NCBI RefSeq assembly: GCF_000698575.1
Contig: NZ_JFHD01000014.1
Location: forward strand, 100,110-164,109
Reading direction: 5' to 3'
Length of the DNA stretch: 64,000 nt
DNA from: Caballeronia zhejiangensis
GTDB lineage: Bacteria; Pseudomonadota; Gammaproteobacteria; Burkholderiales; Burkholderiaceae
A program made the position numbers and the translations under genes. The notes under the pieces are model-generated. The model had not been told where the DNA came from. It saw only the letters and a list, made by a program, of their open reading frames with translations, and searched no databases. Positions 55,418 through 63,865 of the stretch are shown here, piece by piece; positions within the stretch are counted from its first letter, which is position 1; each line of letters starts with the position of its first letter.

Positions 55418-56401
55418 ATGATTGCGTCATCGGCGGACATCACATTCCACTATCCACCAGAGCTGTTTAGCTTGCTGGTTGACGTAGTGCCGCTCCTCAA
55501 CCGCTCAAAGAAGGATGTGCTGATATTCTTTCGTGGTGCTGGTGTCCCTGACGGTATGACTGTGGATATTGCCGGTCGCCTTAAAGCTGCACCGAAGGAA
55601 GTGAACAAATATGAGATGGTTCGCACGGTGCTTGAGCGCTTGAATGCAAAGGGCGAATCGACTCTGCGCGAACGTCGCGAGGTATTGCGGCGCGTGGTGG
55701 ACTTTACCAACTTCGATACATGCTGGCCAGACGACCAACTCAAGGCCAAAGGGCTCGTTGCCAGTATCAGGGAGGTTGTCAATCAAAAGGATGCCTTTAC
55801 GCGCATCAACAATGCCCGAGAGGAGGAGCGTCGTGCCCGTCTCGCCGACATGCAACGTGTTGTCACTGAGAAGCGAGAACGCGCTTCGAAGATCGAGACT
55901 GCCAGGCACGATCTTTACTCGCTCTTCGGTGCGGTTGCCAGTGCGCAGGAGCGCGGTAAAAAACTGGAAACAGCGCTCAATAACCTCTTCCTAGCGTACG
56001 GTGTTCTTGTTCATAAAGCCTTTCATCTGGTCGGCGAAGCCGGGGAAGGAATCGTCGAGCAAATCGATGGCGTAATCGAACTTGGCGGAGTTCTCTATTT
56101 CGTTGAGATGAAGTGGTACCGCAATCCGGTCGGTAAGCCCGAGATTTCGGAGCATCTTGTGCGTCTCATGTCGCGTGCCGAGGTTCGAGGCATCTTTATT
56201 TCCGCGAGTGAATACACGGAACCAGCGATTCACACTGTGCGTGAGTTCTTGCAGCACAAGGTTCTTGTCCTCTCGACTCTGGAAGAGATCGTGCAGCTGC
56301 TTGAGCGGCAGGATGACCTCGCGGGTTTCCTCAAGCAGAAAGTTCAGGCCGCTCAGATACACAAAAACCCGTACTTCCGGCCGCATGACGTGCAGGCGTG
56401 A
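55418..56401 (+). CDS. Restriction-endonuclease-like protein (PD-(D/E)xK, Mrr-like)
   Basis: Probable nuclease. The 327-residue product has an N-terminal helical domain (about 1-125), a charged coiled coil (about 130-190) and a C-terminal nuclease core. In the core, Glu184, Asp217 (VEQIDGVIE), Glu230 and Lys232 (YFVEMKW) form the E-D-ExK signature, followed by RGIFISASEYT. This core is like Mrr_cat and other type IV/anti-phage nucleases. First gene of a compact operon with a 53-residue protein, an AAA ATPase and DUF4276. The G8 tract serves as its ribosome binding site. Confidence 0.78.
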   Translation: MIASSADITFHYPPELFSLLVDVVPLLNRSKKDVLIFFRGAGVPDGMTVDIAGRLKAAPKEVNKYEMVRTVLERLNAKGESTLRERREVLRRVVDFTNFDTCWPDDQLKAKGLVASIREVVNQKDAFTRINNAREEERRARLADMQRVVTEKRERASKIETARHDLYSLFGAVASAQERGKKLETALNNLFLAYGVLVHKAFHLVGEAGEGIVEQIDGVIELGGVLYFVEMKWYRNPVGKPEISEHLVRLMSRAEVRGIFISASEYTEPAIHTVREFLQHKVLVLSTLEEIVQLLERQDDLAGFLKQKVQAAQIHKNPYFRPHDVQA

Positions 56402-56409
56402 GATGCGAG

Positions 56410-56571
56410 ATGACAGAGAACTGGAAGGACATGGTTGCAGCGAGAAGGTCTTTCGGAGACGTACTGGCCTCCGGGGTGACTCACAGGTCGTCGATACCGC
56501 AACCACAATACCCGTTTCGGGTCGGAAGTGCGTTAAATTGGATAAATACCCTAGGCAAGCGCCATGAGTAA
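56410..56571 (+). CDS. Small 53-residue protein within the defence-like operon
   Basis: ATG at 56410 lies nine bases past the endonuclease stop and the TAA (56569-56571) overlaps the start of the AAA gene (ATGAGTAA). The AAA gene has no Shine-Dalgarno of its own, so translation of this frame is the simplest way to bring ribosomes there. The peptide (MTENWKDMVAARRSFGDVLA; later PYPFRVGSALNWINTLG with a short part omitted between) has natural composition, two Trp and basic ends. No family recognised. Confidence 0.6.
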   Translation: MTENWKDMVAARRSFGDVLASGVTHRSSIPQPQYPFRVGSALNWINTLGKRHE

Positions 56572-57676
56572 GAAAAAACCCATTGATCAGTTGACGATCA
56601 AAGGATTCAAGTCAATACGGAGCTTAGACCGTCTTCGGCTAGGAAGCCTGAACGTGCTCATTGGCGCTAACGGTGCGGGGAAGAGTAGCTTCGTCTCATA
56701 CTTCCGAATGCTCAGCGAGATGGTGGAGCTGCGCCTTCAGCGTTGGGTGTCTCAGCAGGGCTCGGCCGAGCGCATATTGACCTTCGGCGTAAAGGAGACC
56801 GAGCGGCTCGAATCGTTTGTTAAGTTCGGCTTGAATGGATACAAGTTCGTGCTGGAGCCGACCGTTGATGGTGATTTCGTCTTTGCCAAGGAGTCCCTAT
56901 TCTTCGATGGTCCTTATTTTGGTGAGAAATGGATTTCTTTGGGTGAAGGCCATCACGAGGCCAAGCTCAAGGAAGCGTTCACGTCGTCAGGTAAGGGCGG
57001 AGAAGCCGATTATTGCTATAGTTCGATTTCCGGTTGGAAGGTTTTCCATTTTCATGACACGAGCGATACGGCTGGTGTGAAGCGCTGGGCTTCCGTGCAT
57101 GACAATGAGTACCTGCGGCCAGACGCATCAAATCTTGCTAGCTACCTCTTCCGGTTGGCGGACGAGACGCCAGATGTGTACGAGCAGATTCGCAAAACCA
57201 TTCAGCTTGCCATCCCGTTCTTCGATAACTTTGTGCTTAAACCGCGCCGAATGAAGAGTGGGGAGGAACAGATTCGACTGTTGTGGCGGCAACAGCAAAG
57301 CGACTACACGCTCTCGCCCAGTCAGCTTTCCGACGGTTCAATTCGTTTTATATGCCTCGTAACGGCGCTTCTTCAGCCTGATCCCCCGTCAACCATCATT
57401 ATCGACGAACCGGAGCTTGGTTTGCATCCGTATGCGATAACCTTACTCGGCTCGTTATTACGATCTGCCTCAACGCATATGCAGGTTATCGTCTCTACCC
57501 AATCGGTGCCGTTAGTTAACGAGTTTTCCATCGACGATTTGATCATCGTGGAGCGCGAGCAGGGTGGCTCTGTATTCAAACGCGTTGACGAAAGCGAATT
57601 TGAGGCATGGCTGGAAGATTATTCCGTCGGGGAGCTATGGGAGAAGAACATCCTCGGTGGGAGGCCGCGCAAGTGA
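56564..57676 (+). CDS. AAA family ATPase (AAA_21/OLD-like)
   Basis: SMC/ABC-type ATPase of the group used in many anti-phage systems. The 370-residue product has the N-terminal LTIKGFKSIRSL, Walker A GANGAGKS (34-41), the signature-like SPSQLSDGSIRF, Walker B TIIIDEPELGLHP and the sensor STQSVPLVNEF. There is no fused nuclease or TOPRIM domain; the following gene, overlapping by four bases (GTGA), supplies a TOPRIM-like protein. This is the organisation of split OLD/PARIS-type ATPase-effector pairs. Confidence 0.85.
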   Translation: MSKKKPIDQLTIKGFKSIRSLDRLRLGSLNVLIGANGAGKSSFVSYFRMLSEMVELRLQRWVSQQGSAERILTFGVKETERLESFVKFGLNGYKFVLEPTVDGDFVFAKESLFFDGPYFGEKWISLGEGHHEAKLKEAFTSSGKGGEADYCYSSISGWKVFHFHDTSDTAGVKRWASVHDNEYLRPDASNLASYLFRLADETPDVYEQIRKTIQLAIPFFDNFVLKPRRMKSGEEQIRLLWRQQQSDYTLSPSQLSDGSIRFICLVTALLQPDPPSTIIIDEPELGLHPYAITLLGSLLRSASTHMQVIVSTQSVPLVNEFSIDDLIIVEREQGGSVFKRVDESEFEAWLEDYSVGELWEKNILGGRPRK

Positions 57677-58341
57677 TCCGTGTTCATGTCATTTGCGAAG
57701 GACAGACTGAAGAGACATTCGTCGCTGAGGTCTTGGCCGAAGCCTTCGCTCAGAAGGAAATCTTTTTGATGCCAGCATTGATCGGCAAGCCCGGTCATAA
57801 GGGTGGAAATCTGCGCTTCGAGCGCCTGCTGACGGATGTACGAAATCGGCTAGCCGGAGACCGGGATGCCTGGTGCACAACATTTTTCGACTACTATGGT
57901 CTTCCGGGAGGCTTTCCAGGGAAAGTTGCCGCTGAGACTATGCGTACCACGGATGACAAGGCGGTGTGCTTGCTGCAGGCGATGACTGCGGAATTGCGGC
58001 GGCACCTCGGTGACAACCATATGCGCCGCTTTATTCCTTACGTCCAGATGTACGAATTCGAAGGTCTTCTGTTCAGTCATCCTGAACGCTTGGCAGACGC
58101 GATCGGACAGCCGGCGCTCAACCAGGAGTTTCGCCGCATACGTGATGCATTCGACAGTCCCGAATCGATCAATAACAGTCCGATGACGGCGCCTAGCAAG
58201 CGGATCCTGAATCACTTCGAGGGCTACGACAAGCCAGTGTACGGCTCCATTGCTGCACTTGAAATCGGGTTGGCCGCAATTCGCAACGAGTGTCCGCGCT
58301 TTGATGAGTGGCTAAACCGGATCGAAGCGTTGGCGCAGTAG
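57673..58341 (+). CDS. DUF4276 family, TOPRIM-like protein
   Basis: The 222-residue product starts VHVICEGQTEETFV: the Glu-Gly-x-Thr-Glu pattern and later acidic residues (FFDYYGLPG, VQMYEFEGLLFS) resemble a TOPRIM metal site, as in OLD nucleases. GTG start overlaps the AAA stop. DUF4276 genes are often paired with an AAA ATPase gene. A nuclease effector role is inferred; no experiment known to me fixes it. Confidence 0.8.
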   Translation: MIRVHVICEGQTEETFVAEVLAEAFAQKEIFLMPALIGKPGHKGGNLRFERLLTDVRNRLAGDRDAWCTTFFDYYGLPGGFPGKVAAETMRTTDDKAVCLLQAMTAELRRHLGDNHMRRFIPYVQMYEFEGLLFSHPERLADAIGQPALNQEFRRIRDAFDSPESINNSPMTAPSKRILNHFEGYDKPVYGSIAALEIGLAAIRNECPRFDEWLNRIEALAQ

Positions 58342-58795
58342 TACGGCCACTTCCTTAGCCAAGGGACGCTCGCAATAGATGCGGTGGAACTACCCCCGAA
58401 ATAGAGGCAAGAATTTTGGTCAGCAGACAAGGCGTGTCCTGATCGTCGCGCCGACGAATTGCGCATGGAAACTACAGGTGTCGATGACTGAAGCGCAAGC
58501 GTGCAGGGTTCCGACTGCGTTGTTGGCGTAATATGGCCACGTATTCGAGATCCGGACCGTGGCGGCGGGCCAAACGCCTGTGCAGCCTTGCAGCCATCGC
58601 GCAGCAGCACAAGCTTTAGGCCAGTTTGCGCGACGTTGGTTGGGACAATCCTGAATGGAACATGATTGTGCTAACCACAGAGCCGCCCCGGTCATGGATA
58701 AACCGGTTCACTACGCAGCTGCGACGACGGAGTTTGCGCGCCAGCCGGGAACAGCGCGTGAAACACGGCGCCGTTATCGAGCGGATTGAAGCGCT
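58342..58795. other. Non-coding or decayed stretch
   Basis: About 450 bases after the DUF4276 gene. Only short overlapping frames on both strands without start signals. Likely decayed island DNA; no repeat or IS end recognised. Confidence 0.35.
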
Positions 58796-59542
58796 CTACT
58801 TTGTCTGGCTGCGTGGATCGCTTCTCTGGAACCCCATTGACTCAGCCGTGAGTGGCATCGCTCGTGCGACTGCCGTCATCAGCACTTCTCTGTCGCTTTC
58901 AGTTGCAGTGCCATCGATTTTCAGCAAACCCACACATGCCGTCACTCGGAACAGATCGGCCACGGACATGATTTTCACGGTGAGTTCGTCAGAGTGGGCC
59001 TGACCGATTGCGCTAGGGCTGGGAGACCAATTGGCAAGTTGAGTCAGGCCACCGTGCGTATAGTCATTCAGTGCATCGTAGAGCTCACTTTTCAATGTAC
59101 GAGCACCTGCATTCATCCTTTCATCAATTGCTTTAACGGCAGACTCAATCTTCGGTAACGTCCCGCGAGTGGCGAACCTCGTCATCTGCTCGGTGTCCCC
59201 ACAAGTGGTGGCCCAAAGACCGTAAAAATATGCATCGAGCAGTGGACGTAGTAGGGAGAAAGCTGAACTTCGGTAGTCAAATCTGACCAATGCGGGAATT
59301 GCTTCACCGTGATCGATCGCGAGAAGGAAGAACTTGATCGCGAGCGCATCGCGGTCTTGGCGATCAGGATGTATTTTTATTTGTTTTGGCCGCCGGTCGC
59401 CGATCCATGCGGTAATGTCTATAGACCGATTAATTGCAATGGCAACTGATCTGGAATGGGAGATTTCGCCTTCGTCACTCGGAATTTCGTCTGTCTCGGA
59501 CATGTTAAAGGGGCGTGTAAGTTCGTTCTTGGTTGCCGCCAT
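58796..59542 (-). CDS. Unknown protein, DUF6988-like
   Basis: A 248-residue soluble helical protein. FDYRSSAFSLLRPLLDAYFYGLW (quoted region near residue 88) and LNDYTHGGLTQLANWSPS are like a family of unknown function often found near mobile and defence genes (DUF6988/DUF5677-like). The assignment is tentative. ATG at 59542 was chosen; GTG six codons earlier and ATG 13 codons later are alternatives. It is convergent with the DUF4276 operon. Confidence 0.6.
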   Translation of the reverse strand: MAATKNELTRPFNMSETDEIPSDEGEISHSRSVAIAINRSIDITAWIGDRRPKQIKIHPDRQDRDALAIKFFLLAIDHGEAIPALVRFDYRSSAFSLLRPLLDAYFYGLWATTCGDTEQMTRFATRGTLPKIESAVKAIDERMNAGARTLKSELYDALNDYTHGGLTQLANWSPSPSAIGQAHSDELTVKIMSVADLFRVTACVGLLKIDGTATESDREVLMTAVARAMPLTAESMGFQRSDPRSQTK

Positions 59543-59805
59543 CGGTTGCTTGTTTCGCACCAGTGCGGACTCTCGTGCGTGTGGGTTGCGTGAAACGTAA
59601 GTATATTCGGCGCGGTTTCATGCAACATCCAATTTAAGGTTGACCGCGATGGCACGTACGTCGAGAGAAAACCGTGGCACTTTGCCTCAGACAAACGCCA
59701 GAAACCGGCGTGCCATCTTTCGATGGCCTTGATCGGCGAGTTGGCAGCTCGGGAGGGTAGTCCCCCTGCGCTGTGCATACCGCGCTGGGACGGCGCAAAA
59801 AACCA

Positions 59806-59834
59806 AAGAAAAATGCCGCGCATACTGGCGCGGC
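59806..59834 (-). terminator. Terminator of the minus-strand island operon
   Basis: On the minus strand stem GCCGCGC/GCGCGGC (59828-59834 with 59815-59821), then AUUUUUCUUU. The rest of 59543-59968 shows no gene. Confidence 0.7.
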
Positions 59835-59968
59835 GCCATGCTTCGATACGATCAAGCACGCTGCGGCTGTGATTATCCGCAAGAAGAAAAAGCGCAGAAG
59901 GCAGGACTGACCCGCCTGTTGCGTTGACTGAGCCACAATGCAACCGGTCTGCGGCGCTCGGCGCGGGT

Positions 59969-60283
59969 TTATGCCGGATGGTTATCGGGCACGACGTCAT
60001 CAAGAAGTTCGATGGCCGTATGCGAGCGATCCCACTCGGTGGTCACCAGAATGCGAGTTTGATCCGGCAACCGATAGAGCGAGATCAGGCGCAAGCCTGC
60101 AGCGATTGAAAGGTCGTTCTGCTGACGGTCGTCGTCGGACACGGTACCCCAGTCGCCCGCGATGTGCCTGAGTGCGACACTGATGACAGGAATGCCGTTC
60201 GCGCGCAGCGCTGTGAGCGCATCCGGCGTGATGAGCAGGCATCCCGGACGGAAAAGCGGTTTGAGCCGAGTGGGCTGATTCAT
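59969..60283 (-). CDS. Hypothetical integrative-element protein
   Basis: A 104-residue soluble protein starting MNQPTRLKPLFRPGCLLITP, with a second half acidic (TIAELLDD-like). The ATG at 60283 has GGAG eight bases upstream. I recall similar genes only as uncharacterised proteins on Burkholderia-type integrative elements and plasmids. Third gene of the minus-strand operon, 97 bases after the preceding stop. Confidence 0.6.
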   Translation of the reverse strand: MNQPTRLKPLFRPGCLLITPDALTALRANGIPVISVALRHIAGDWGTVSDDDRQQNDLSIAAGLRLISLYRLPDQTRILVTTEWDRSHTAIELLDDVVPDNHPA

Positions 60284-60380
60284 TGGCAATTCTCCAGAAA
60301 GCGGACGAGCACGGGCCTCCGGATGAGCCGGATGTGTGTTCGTTGGAATGAGGGGAAGTTCGGGCGCAGAGCGCGCCGCG

Positions 60381-61436
60381 TCAGGCTATGAGCTCGACGA
60401 GTGCGCGACGGAGGGTTACAGCCTTCGCCTGGGAACAACCCAGATGGCGACGGATGTCAGCGACGGTTGGCCGCAGTAATCCATCGGTAATGTCACGCGC
60501 GAGTTGGGTGAGGTGATGGTCTATGGGATCGGACGCTGATGGCGACGATTGCTGATGGTCTTGCGGAGCGAGACTGGAGATCGAGCTTTCGCGACTAACC
60601 GCCCCGTCGGCGTGACTCGTCCTGATCGGCGCGACGACGGAATGGGACGCATGCGTAGCGTCCGCGACTGCGTTAGGCATGGACTGTTTCGCACCGGCAG
60701 AATCCGTGACTGTTGCGACTACGGGCATCGCGGCTTCCATTACGACAGGCAACAGCGACGCCCCGAGTGCTACCTGCCACAGCAGGCACGCGACACCTTC
60801 GAGGACTGCGGCGAAGAGTGACCCGAAGAGCAGGTCGATGCGGGCGACAGGTACGTCGAGTAATGCGGCGAGTCGTGAGGCGACTGGATCGGCGCGTAAC
60901 GAGTCGCGTCGGGTCGGGACTCGGTCATTCGCGATTTGCTGACGCCGGATGTCGTCCGCTTCGGCGTTGAGTGCGTCCACTCTGGCCCCGAGTGTCACGC
61001 GACGGGCGTCGAGCGTTACACAATTACCGGTGCAGTACCGCGCGTTGGCGGCGGGAAGTTGCGCCGTCGCGGTCGCACGTTCCGCCATGACGGTCGTAAG
61101 ACTGCGACCGGATGTCGGGCCGGAAGCAGCATGGACAGCCGACGCGCGCAGTTCGCCCGCATGCTGCTGGGCCGTCACGAAGAAAACCGCATGGCCGATA
61201 CACGCGGTCGCCAGACACGCGCCCCATAACACGCTACCCGTGACGCGCACAAGGAGTGACGTTCGACGGAGCAGGGCTGGTAAGAGGTGCGCGCTTGTCA
61301 CGAGTACCAGACCCGTCGCCACCCACACGAGCCGTTCCGGTACCGACCCGCCACGGTGCCAACTGGCCAGCACCGACATGCAGGCTGCCGTTCCGGTCGC
61401 GGTGATCGCTAGGACAAGAGCGAGGCGGCGGATCAT
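60381..61436 (-). CDS. Membrane protein with C-terminal winged-helix-like segment, unknown
   Basis: The 351-residue protein has four membrane segments (about 4-24, 33-54, 64-90 and 200-232), a coiled-coil periplasmic or cytosolic loop (about 95-190) with a CTGNC pair, and a disordered linker. The C-terminal 45 residues (RPTVADIRRHLGCSQAKAVT) are like a small helix-turn-helix. Start ATG overlaps the upstream stop by four bases. Typical of plasmid or ICE backbones but of unknown role. Confidence 0.65.
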   Translation of the reverse strand: MIRRLALVLAITATGTAACMSVLASWHRGGSVPERLVWVATGLVLVTSAHLLPALLRRTSLLVRVTGSVLWGACLATACIGHAVFFVTAQQHAGELRASAVHAASGPTSGRSLTTVMAERATATAQLPAANARYCTGNCVTLDARRVTLGARVDALNAEADDIRRQQIANDRVPTRRDSLRADPVASRLAALLDVPVARIDLLFGSLFAAVLEGVACLLWQVALGASLLPVVMEAAMPVVATVTDSAGAKQSMPNAVADATHASHSVVAPIRTSHADGAVSRESSISSLAPQDHQQSSPSASDPIDHHLTQLARDITDGLLRPTVADIRRHLGCSQAKAVTLRRALVELIA

Positions 61437-62143
61437 GCCTCCTTCCCGCCCAGCAGCGCGGCACGCCGATCCAGCTGCTTTTGCAGGCTGAACCGGGTCG
61501 TTGAAGAAGTCTCGTCGTGACCGGTATCGTGACTGCCGCCATTGCTGGACTCCGCTGGATAGAACTCTTCGGCAACAGCGGCGCTTTCCTCGATAGTCTC
61601 TTCGAATGCGCCGTTACTGAAGCCCGCGTGCGCAGCGGTATCGAGCGCCTGCTGATCAAAGCCGGCAGCCTTGCGCCGTGTATCTAAGTCGCGCGCCTCG
61701 ATGATCGCGGATTCGAGCGTGCTGCTCGTCCGTGCGCAGAGATCGACGTAGTAGATCGCGCTCCGGTAGCTTTGCGTGGTGGACTTGCCGCGCAACTTCA
61801 GTTCCAGCGGCAGGCAGGCGAGCAGGTTGCCCGACACCGCAGAGAAGTAGTGCAGGCGTGCAGCCAGCGTTCGGATCGAGTTAAAGCTCGTGGTCCTAAA
61901 CACGAACGATCCGAGCTCGTCCTCGTCGCCGATCAGTACATTGAGCCGCCCGTAGGGCTTGCAGCCTCCCGTCTGACCAAAGACACAGGCGTCTGGCGAT
62001 GGACACGGCAGTTCTTCGATACCGTCGCCTCCTGCGCGACGGCACGTTTCGCCATTGCCGACACAGATGGGGCGTCCGGTCTCACGGTCGAAGCACGAAT
62101 ACTCGGCCCGAAGGTTTGTCAGCGTCGGATAGATACTCCTCAT
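61433..62143 (-). pseudogene. Recombination-directionality-factor-like gene, 5' part cut off by an IS
   Basis: The 236-codon frame resembles the Gp3/Bxb1 gp47-type RDF family ('hydrolase or metal-binding protein' of integrative elements): NLRAEYSCFDRETGRP, cysteines in CPSPDACVFGQTGGCKPYGR, and TTSFNSIRTL. Family members begin about 60-80 residues earlier. The visible ATG at 62143 is two bases from the IS end. Removing the IS and one copy of the TTT duplication joins this frame, uninterrupted, to a minus-strand frame in 63756-63835 (FTSTK then MRSIYP). The gene is probably inactivated. Confidence 0.65.
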
Positions 62144-62145
62144 TT

Positions 62146-63755
62146 GGGGATGCGGACAAAAACTTGGACTACCTGGAGGTAGTTCATGTTTTCATACGAA
62201 GATCGCATTCGAGCGGTTCGACTTTACTTGAAGCTGGGCAAGCGCATCGGAGCTACCATTCGGCAGTTGGGCTATCCGACCAAGAACTCTCTCAAAGCCT
62301 GGCATCGCGAGTACGAGCAGTGCCACGATCTGCGGGCGGGCTATGTCCGTTCGAGGCCGAGGTATTCTGATGAGCAGAAGACGATTGCCATCGATCATTA
62401 TTTGAGTCATGGCCGCTGTGCTGCCGCCACTTTGAGAGCTTTGGGTTATCCGAGTCGCGAGACGCTTGCGACCTGGATCAAAGAATTGTGTCCGGAAATC
62501 GGCAAACGTATCGTTGGCCGAGCCGTTGGAAGTGTTGCAAAATCACAAAAGGTGAAGCAGGCGGCAGTTATTGAACTGTGCACCAGAGAGCAAAGCGCTC
62601 GGGTGGTGGCCGAGAAAGCCGGTGTCAGCCGGCCAACGCTTTATAACTGGAAGAATCAGCTACTCGGTCGAGAGGTTCCAGCATCTATGAAACGCAAGAG
62701 GAAGTCAGCATCGAACAATGAGCGTGCGGAACTGGAACAACAGGTCGAATCGCTTCGACGCGACATCCGACAGCTGCAGCTTGAGCACGACATTCTGAAG
62801 AAGGCGACCGAACTGATAAAAAAAGGGATGGGCATCAACCCGCAACTCCTGAGCAACCGGGAGAAGACAATGCTGATTGATGCCCTAAAGCAAAGCTATG
62901 CATTGCCAGAGTTGCTAGCCGCTTTGAGTCTTGCCCGTAGCTCTTACTTCTATCACCGTGCACGGCTGTCGGTTGCTGATAGGCATGCTGACGCGCGGCG
63001 CGTCATCGCGGACATCTTCGAACTTAATCACCGTTGCTACGGTTATCGGCGGATTCGCGCGGCATTGATCAGGCAACAGGTCTTCATTTCGGAGAAGGTA
63101 GTGCGTCGCTTGATGCGACAGGAAGGTCTGGCGGCCGCCACGACGAGGCGACGTCGCTACGGCTCTTATCGTGGAGAAATTAGTCCCGCGCCGGAAAACA
63201 TCATCAATCGTGACTTCTACGCCGCTGCTCCTAATCAGAAATGGCTCACGGACCTTACCGAGTTTCAGATTCCGGCCGGCAAAGTGTATCTGTCGCCGGT
63301 TATCGACTGCTTCGACGGTCTTGTTGTGAGCTGGTCAATCGGTACGCGGCCGGACGCCGAGCTCGTCAATACCATGCTGGATTCAGCGATCGAATCAGTA
63401 GTCGGCTGCAAGGAGCGACCTGTAGTCCACTCGGATCGTGGTGCGCACTATCGCTGGCCAGGATGGCTCTCGCGTATGCAGGCTGCCAGACTGACTCGTT
63501 CCATGTCGCGCAAAGGATGTTCGCCGGACAATGCAGCCTGCGAAGGTTTCTTCGGGCGACTGAAGACGGAATTGTTCTATCCTCGTGACTGGCGAGCCAC
63601 GACCATCGATCAATTCATCGAGATCGTTGACTCGTACATCCGCTGGTACAACGCAAAACGGATCAAGGTCTCGCTCGGCTCCCTCAGCCCCATCGAATAC
63701 CGGCAGAGTCTTGGAATCGCGGCATAAATCAGTCCAAGAATTTAGCCGCACCCCC
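62146..63755 (+). mobile_element. IS3-family insertion sequence, complete, 1610 bp
   Basis: Terminal inverted repeats of 25 bases (62146-62170 and 63731-63755, both starting GGGG and ending CTTGGACT, 20 of 25 identical) enclose one transposase gene. The flanks carry a TTT direct repeat (62143-62145 and 63756-63758), the 3-bp target duplication usual for IS3. It is inserted in the RDF-like gene. Confidence 0.85.
62186..63727 (+). CDS. IS3-family transposase, single-frame OrfAB
   Basis: DDE transposase. The 513-residue product has three N-terminal helix-turn-helix units (about 1-60, 60-110, 125-165), a leucine-zipper-like coiled coil (about 185-215), HTH_21, and the integrase core. The acidic residues are in WLTDLTEF, VVHSDRGAHY and DNAACEGFFGRLKTE. 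IS3 elements usually need a -1 frameshift to join OrfA and OrfB; here both are in one frame, although an A7 tract (62818-62824) is still present at the junction. Confidence 0.92.
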   Translation: MFSYEDRIRAVRLYLKLGKRIGATIRQLGYPTKNSLKAWHREYEQCHDLRAGYVRSRPRYSDEQKTIAIDHYLSHGRCAAATLRALGYPSRETLATWIKELCPEIGKRIVGRAVGSVAKSQKVKQAAVIELCTREQSARVVAEKAGVSRPTLYNWKNQLLGREVPASMKRKRKSASNNERAELEQQVESLRRDIRQLQLEHDILKKATELIKKGMGINPQLLSNREKTMLIDALKQSYALPELLAALSLARSSYFYHRARLSVADRHADARRVIADIFELNHRCYGYRRIRAALIRQQVFISEKVVRRLMRQEGLAAATTRRRRYGSYRGEISPAPENIINRDFYAAAPNQKWLTDLTEFQIPAGKVYLSPVIDCFDGLVVSWSIGTRPDAELVNTMLDSAIESVVGCKERPVVHSDRGAHYRWPGWLSRMQAARLTRSMSRKGCSPDNAACEGFFGRLKTELFYPRDWRATTIDQFIEIVDSYIRWYNAKRIKVSLGSLSPIEYRQSLGIAA

Positions 63756-63865
63756 TTTTCGTCGAAGTAAATTTCCCCAGTTTTTTGTTTGGCGCCGCCG
63801 CGTAAGCGGTGGCGCCCCGTCGATCACCGACCATATAGGCCTTCGCATTCGTCGGGGAGCTACCG

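Noticed and set aside
58342..58795. Decayed transposase in the gap after the DUF4276 gene
   Set aside because: No transposase motif in any frame and no inverted repeats.
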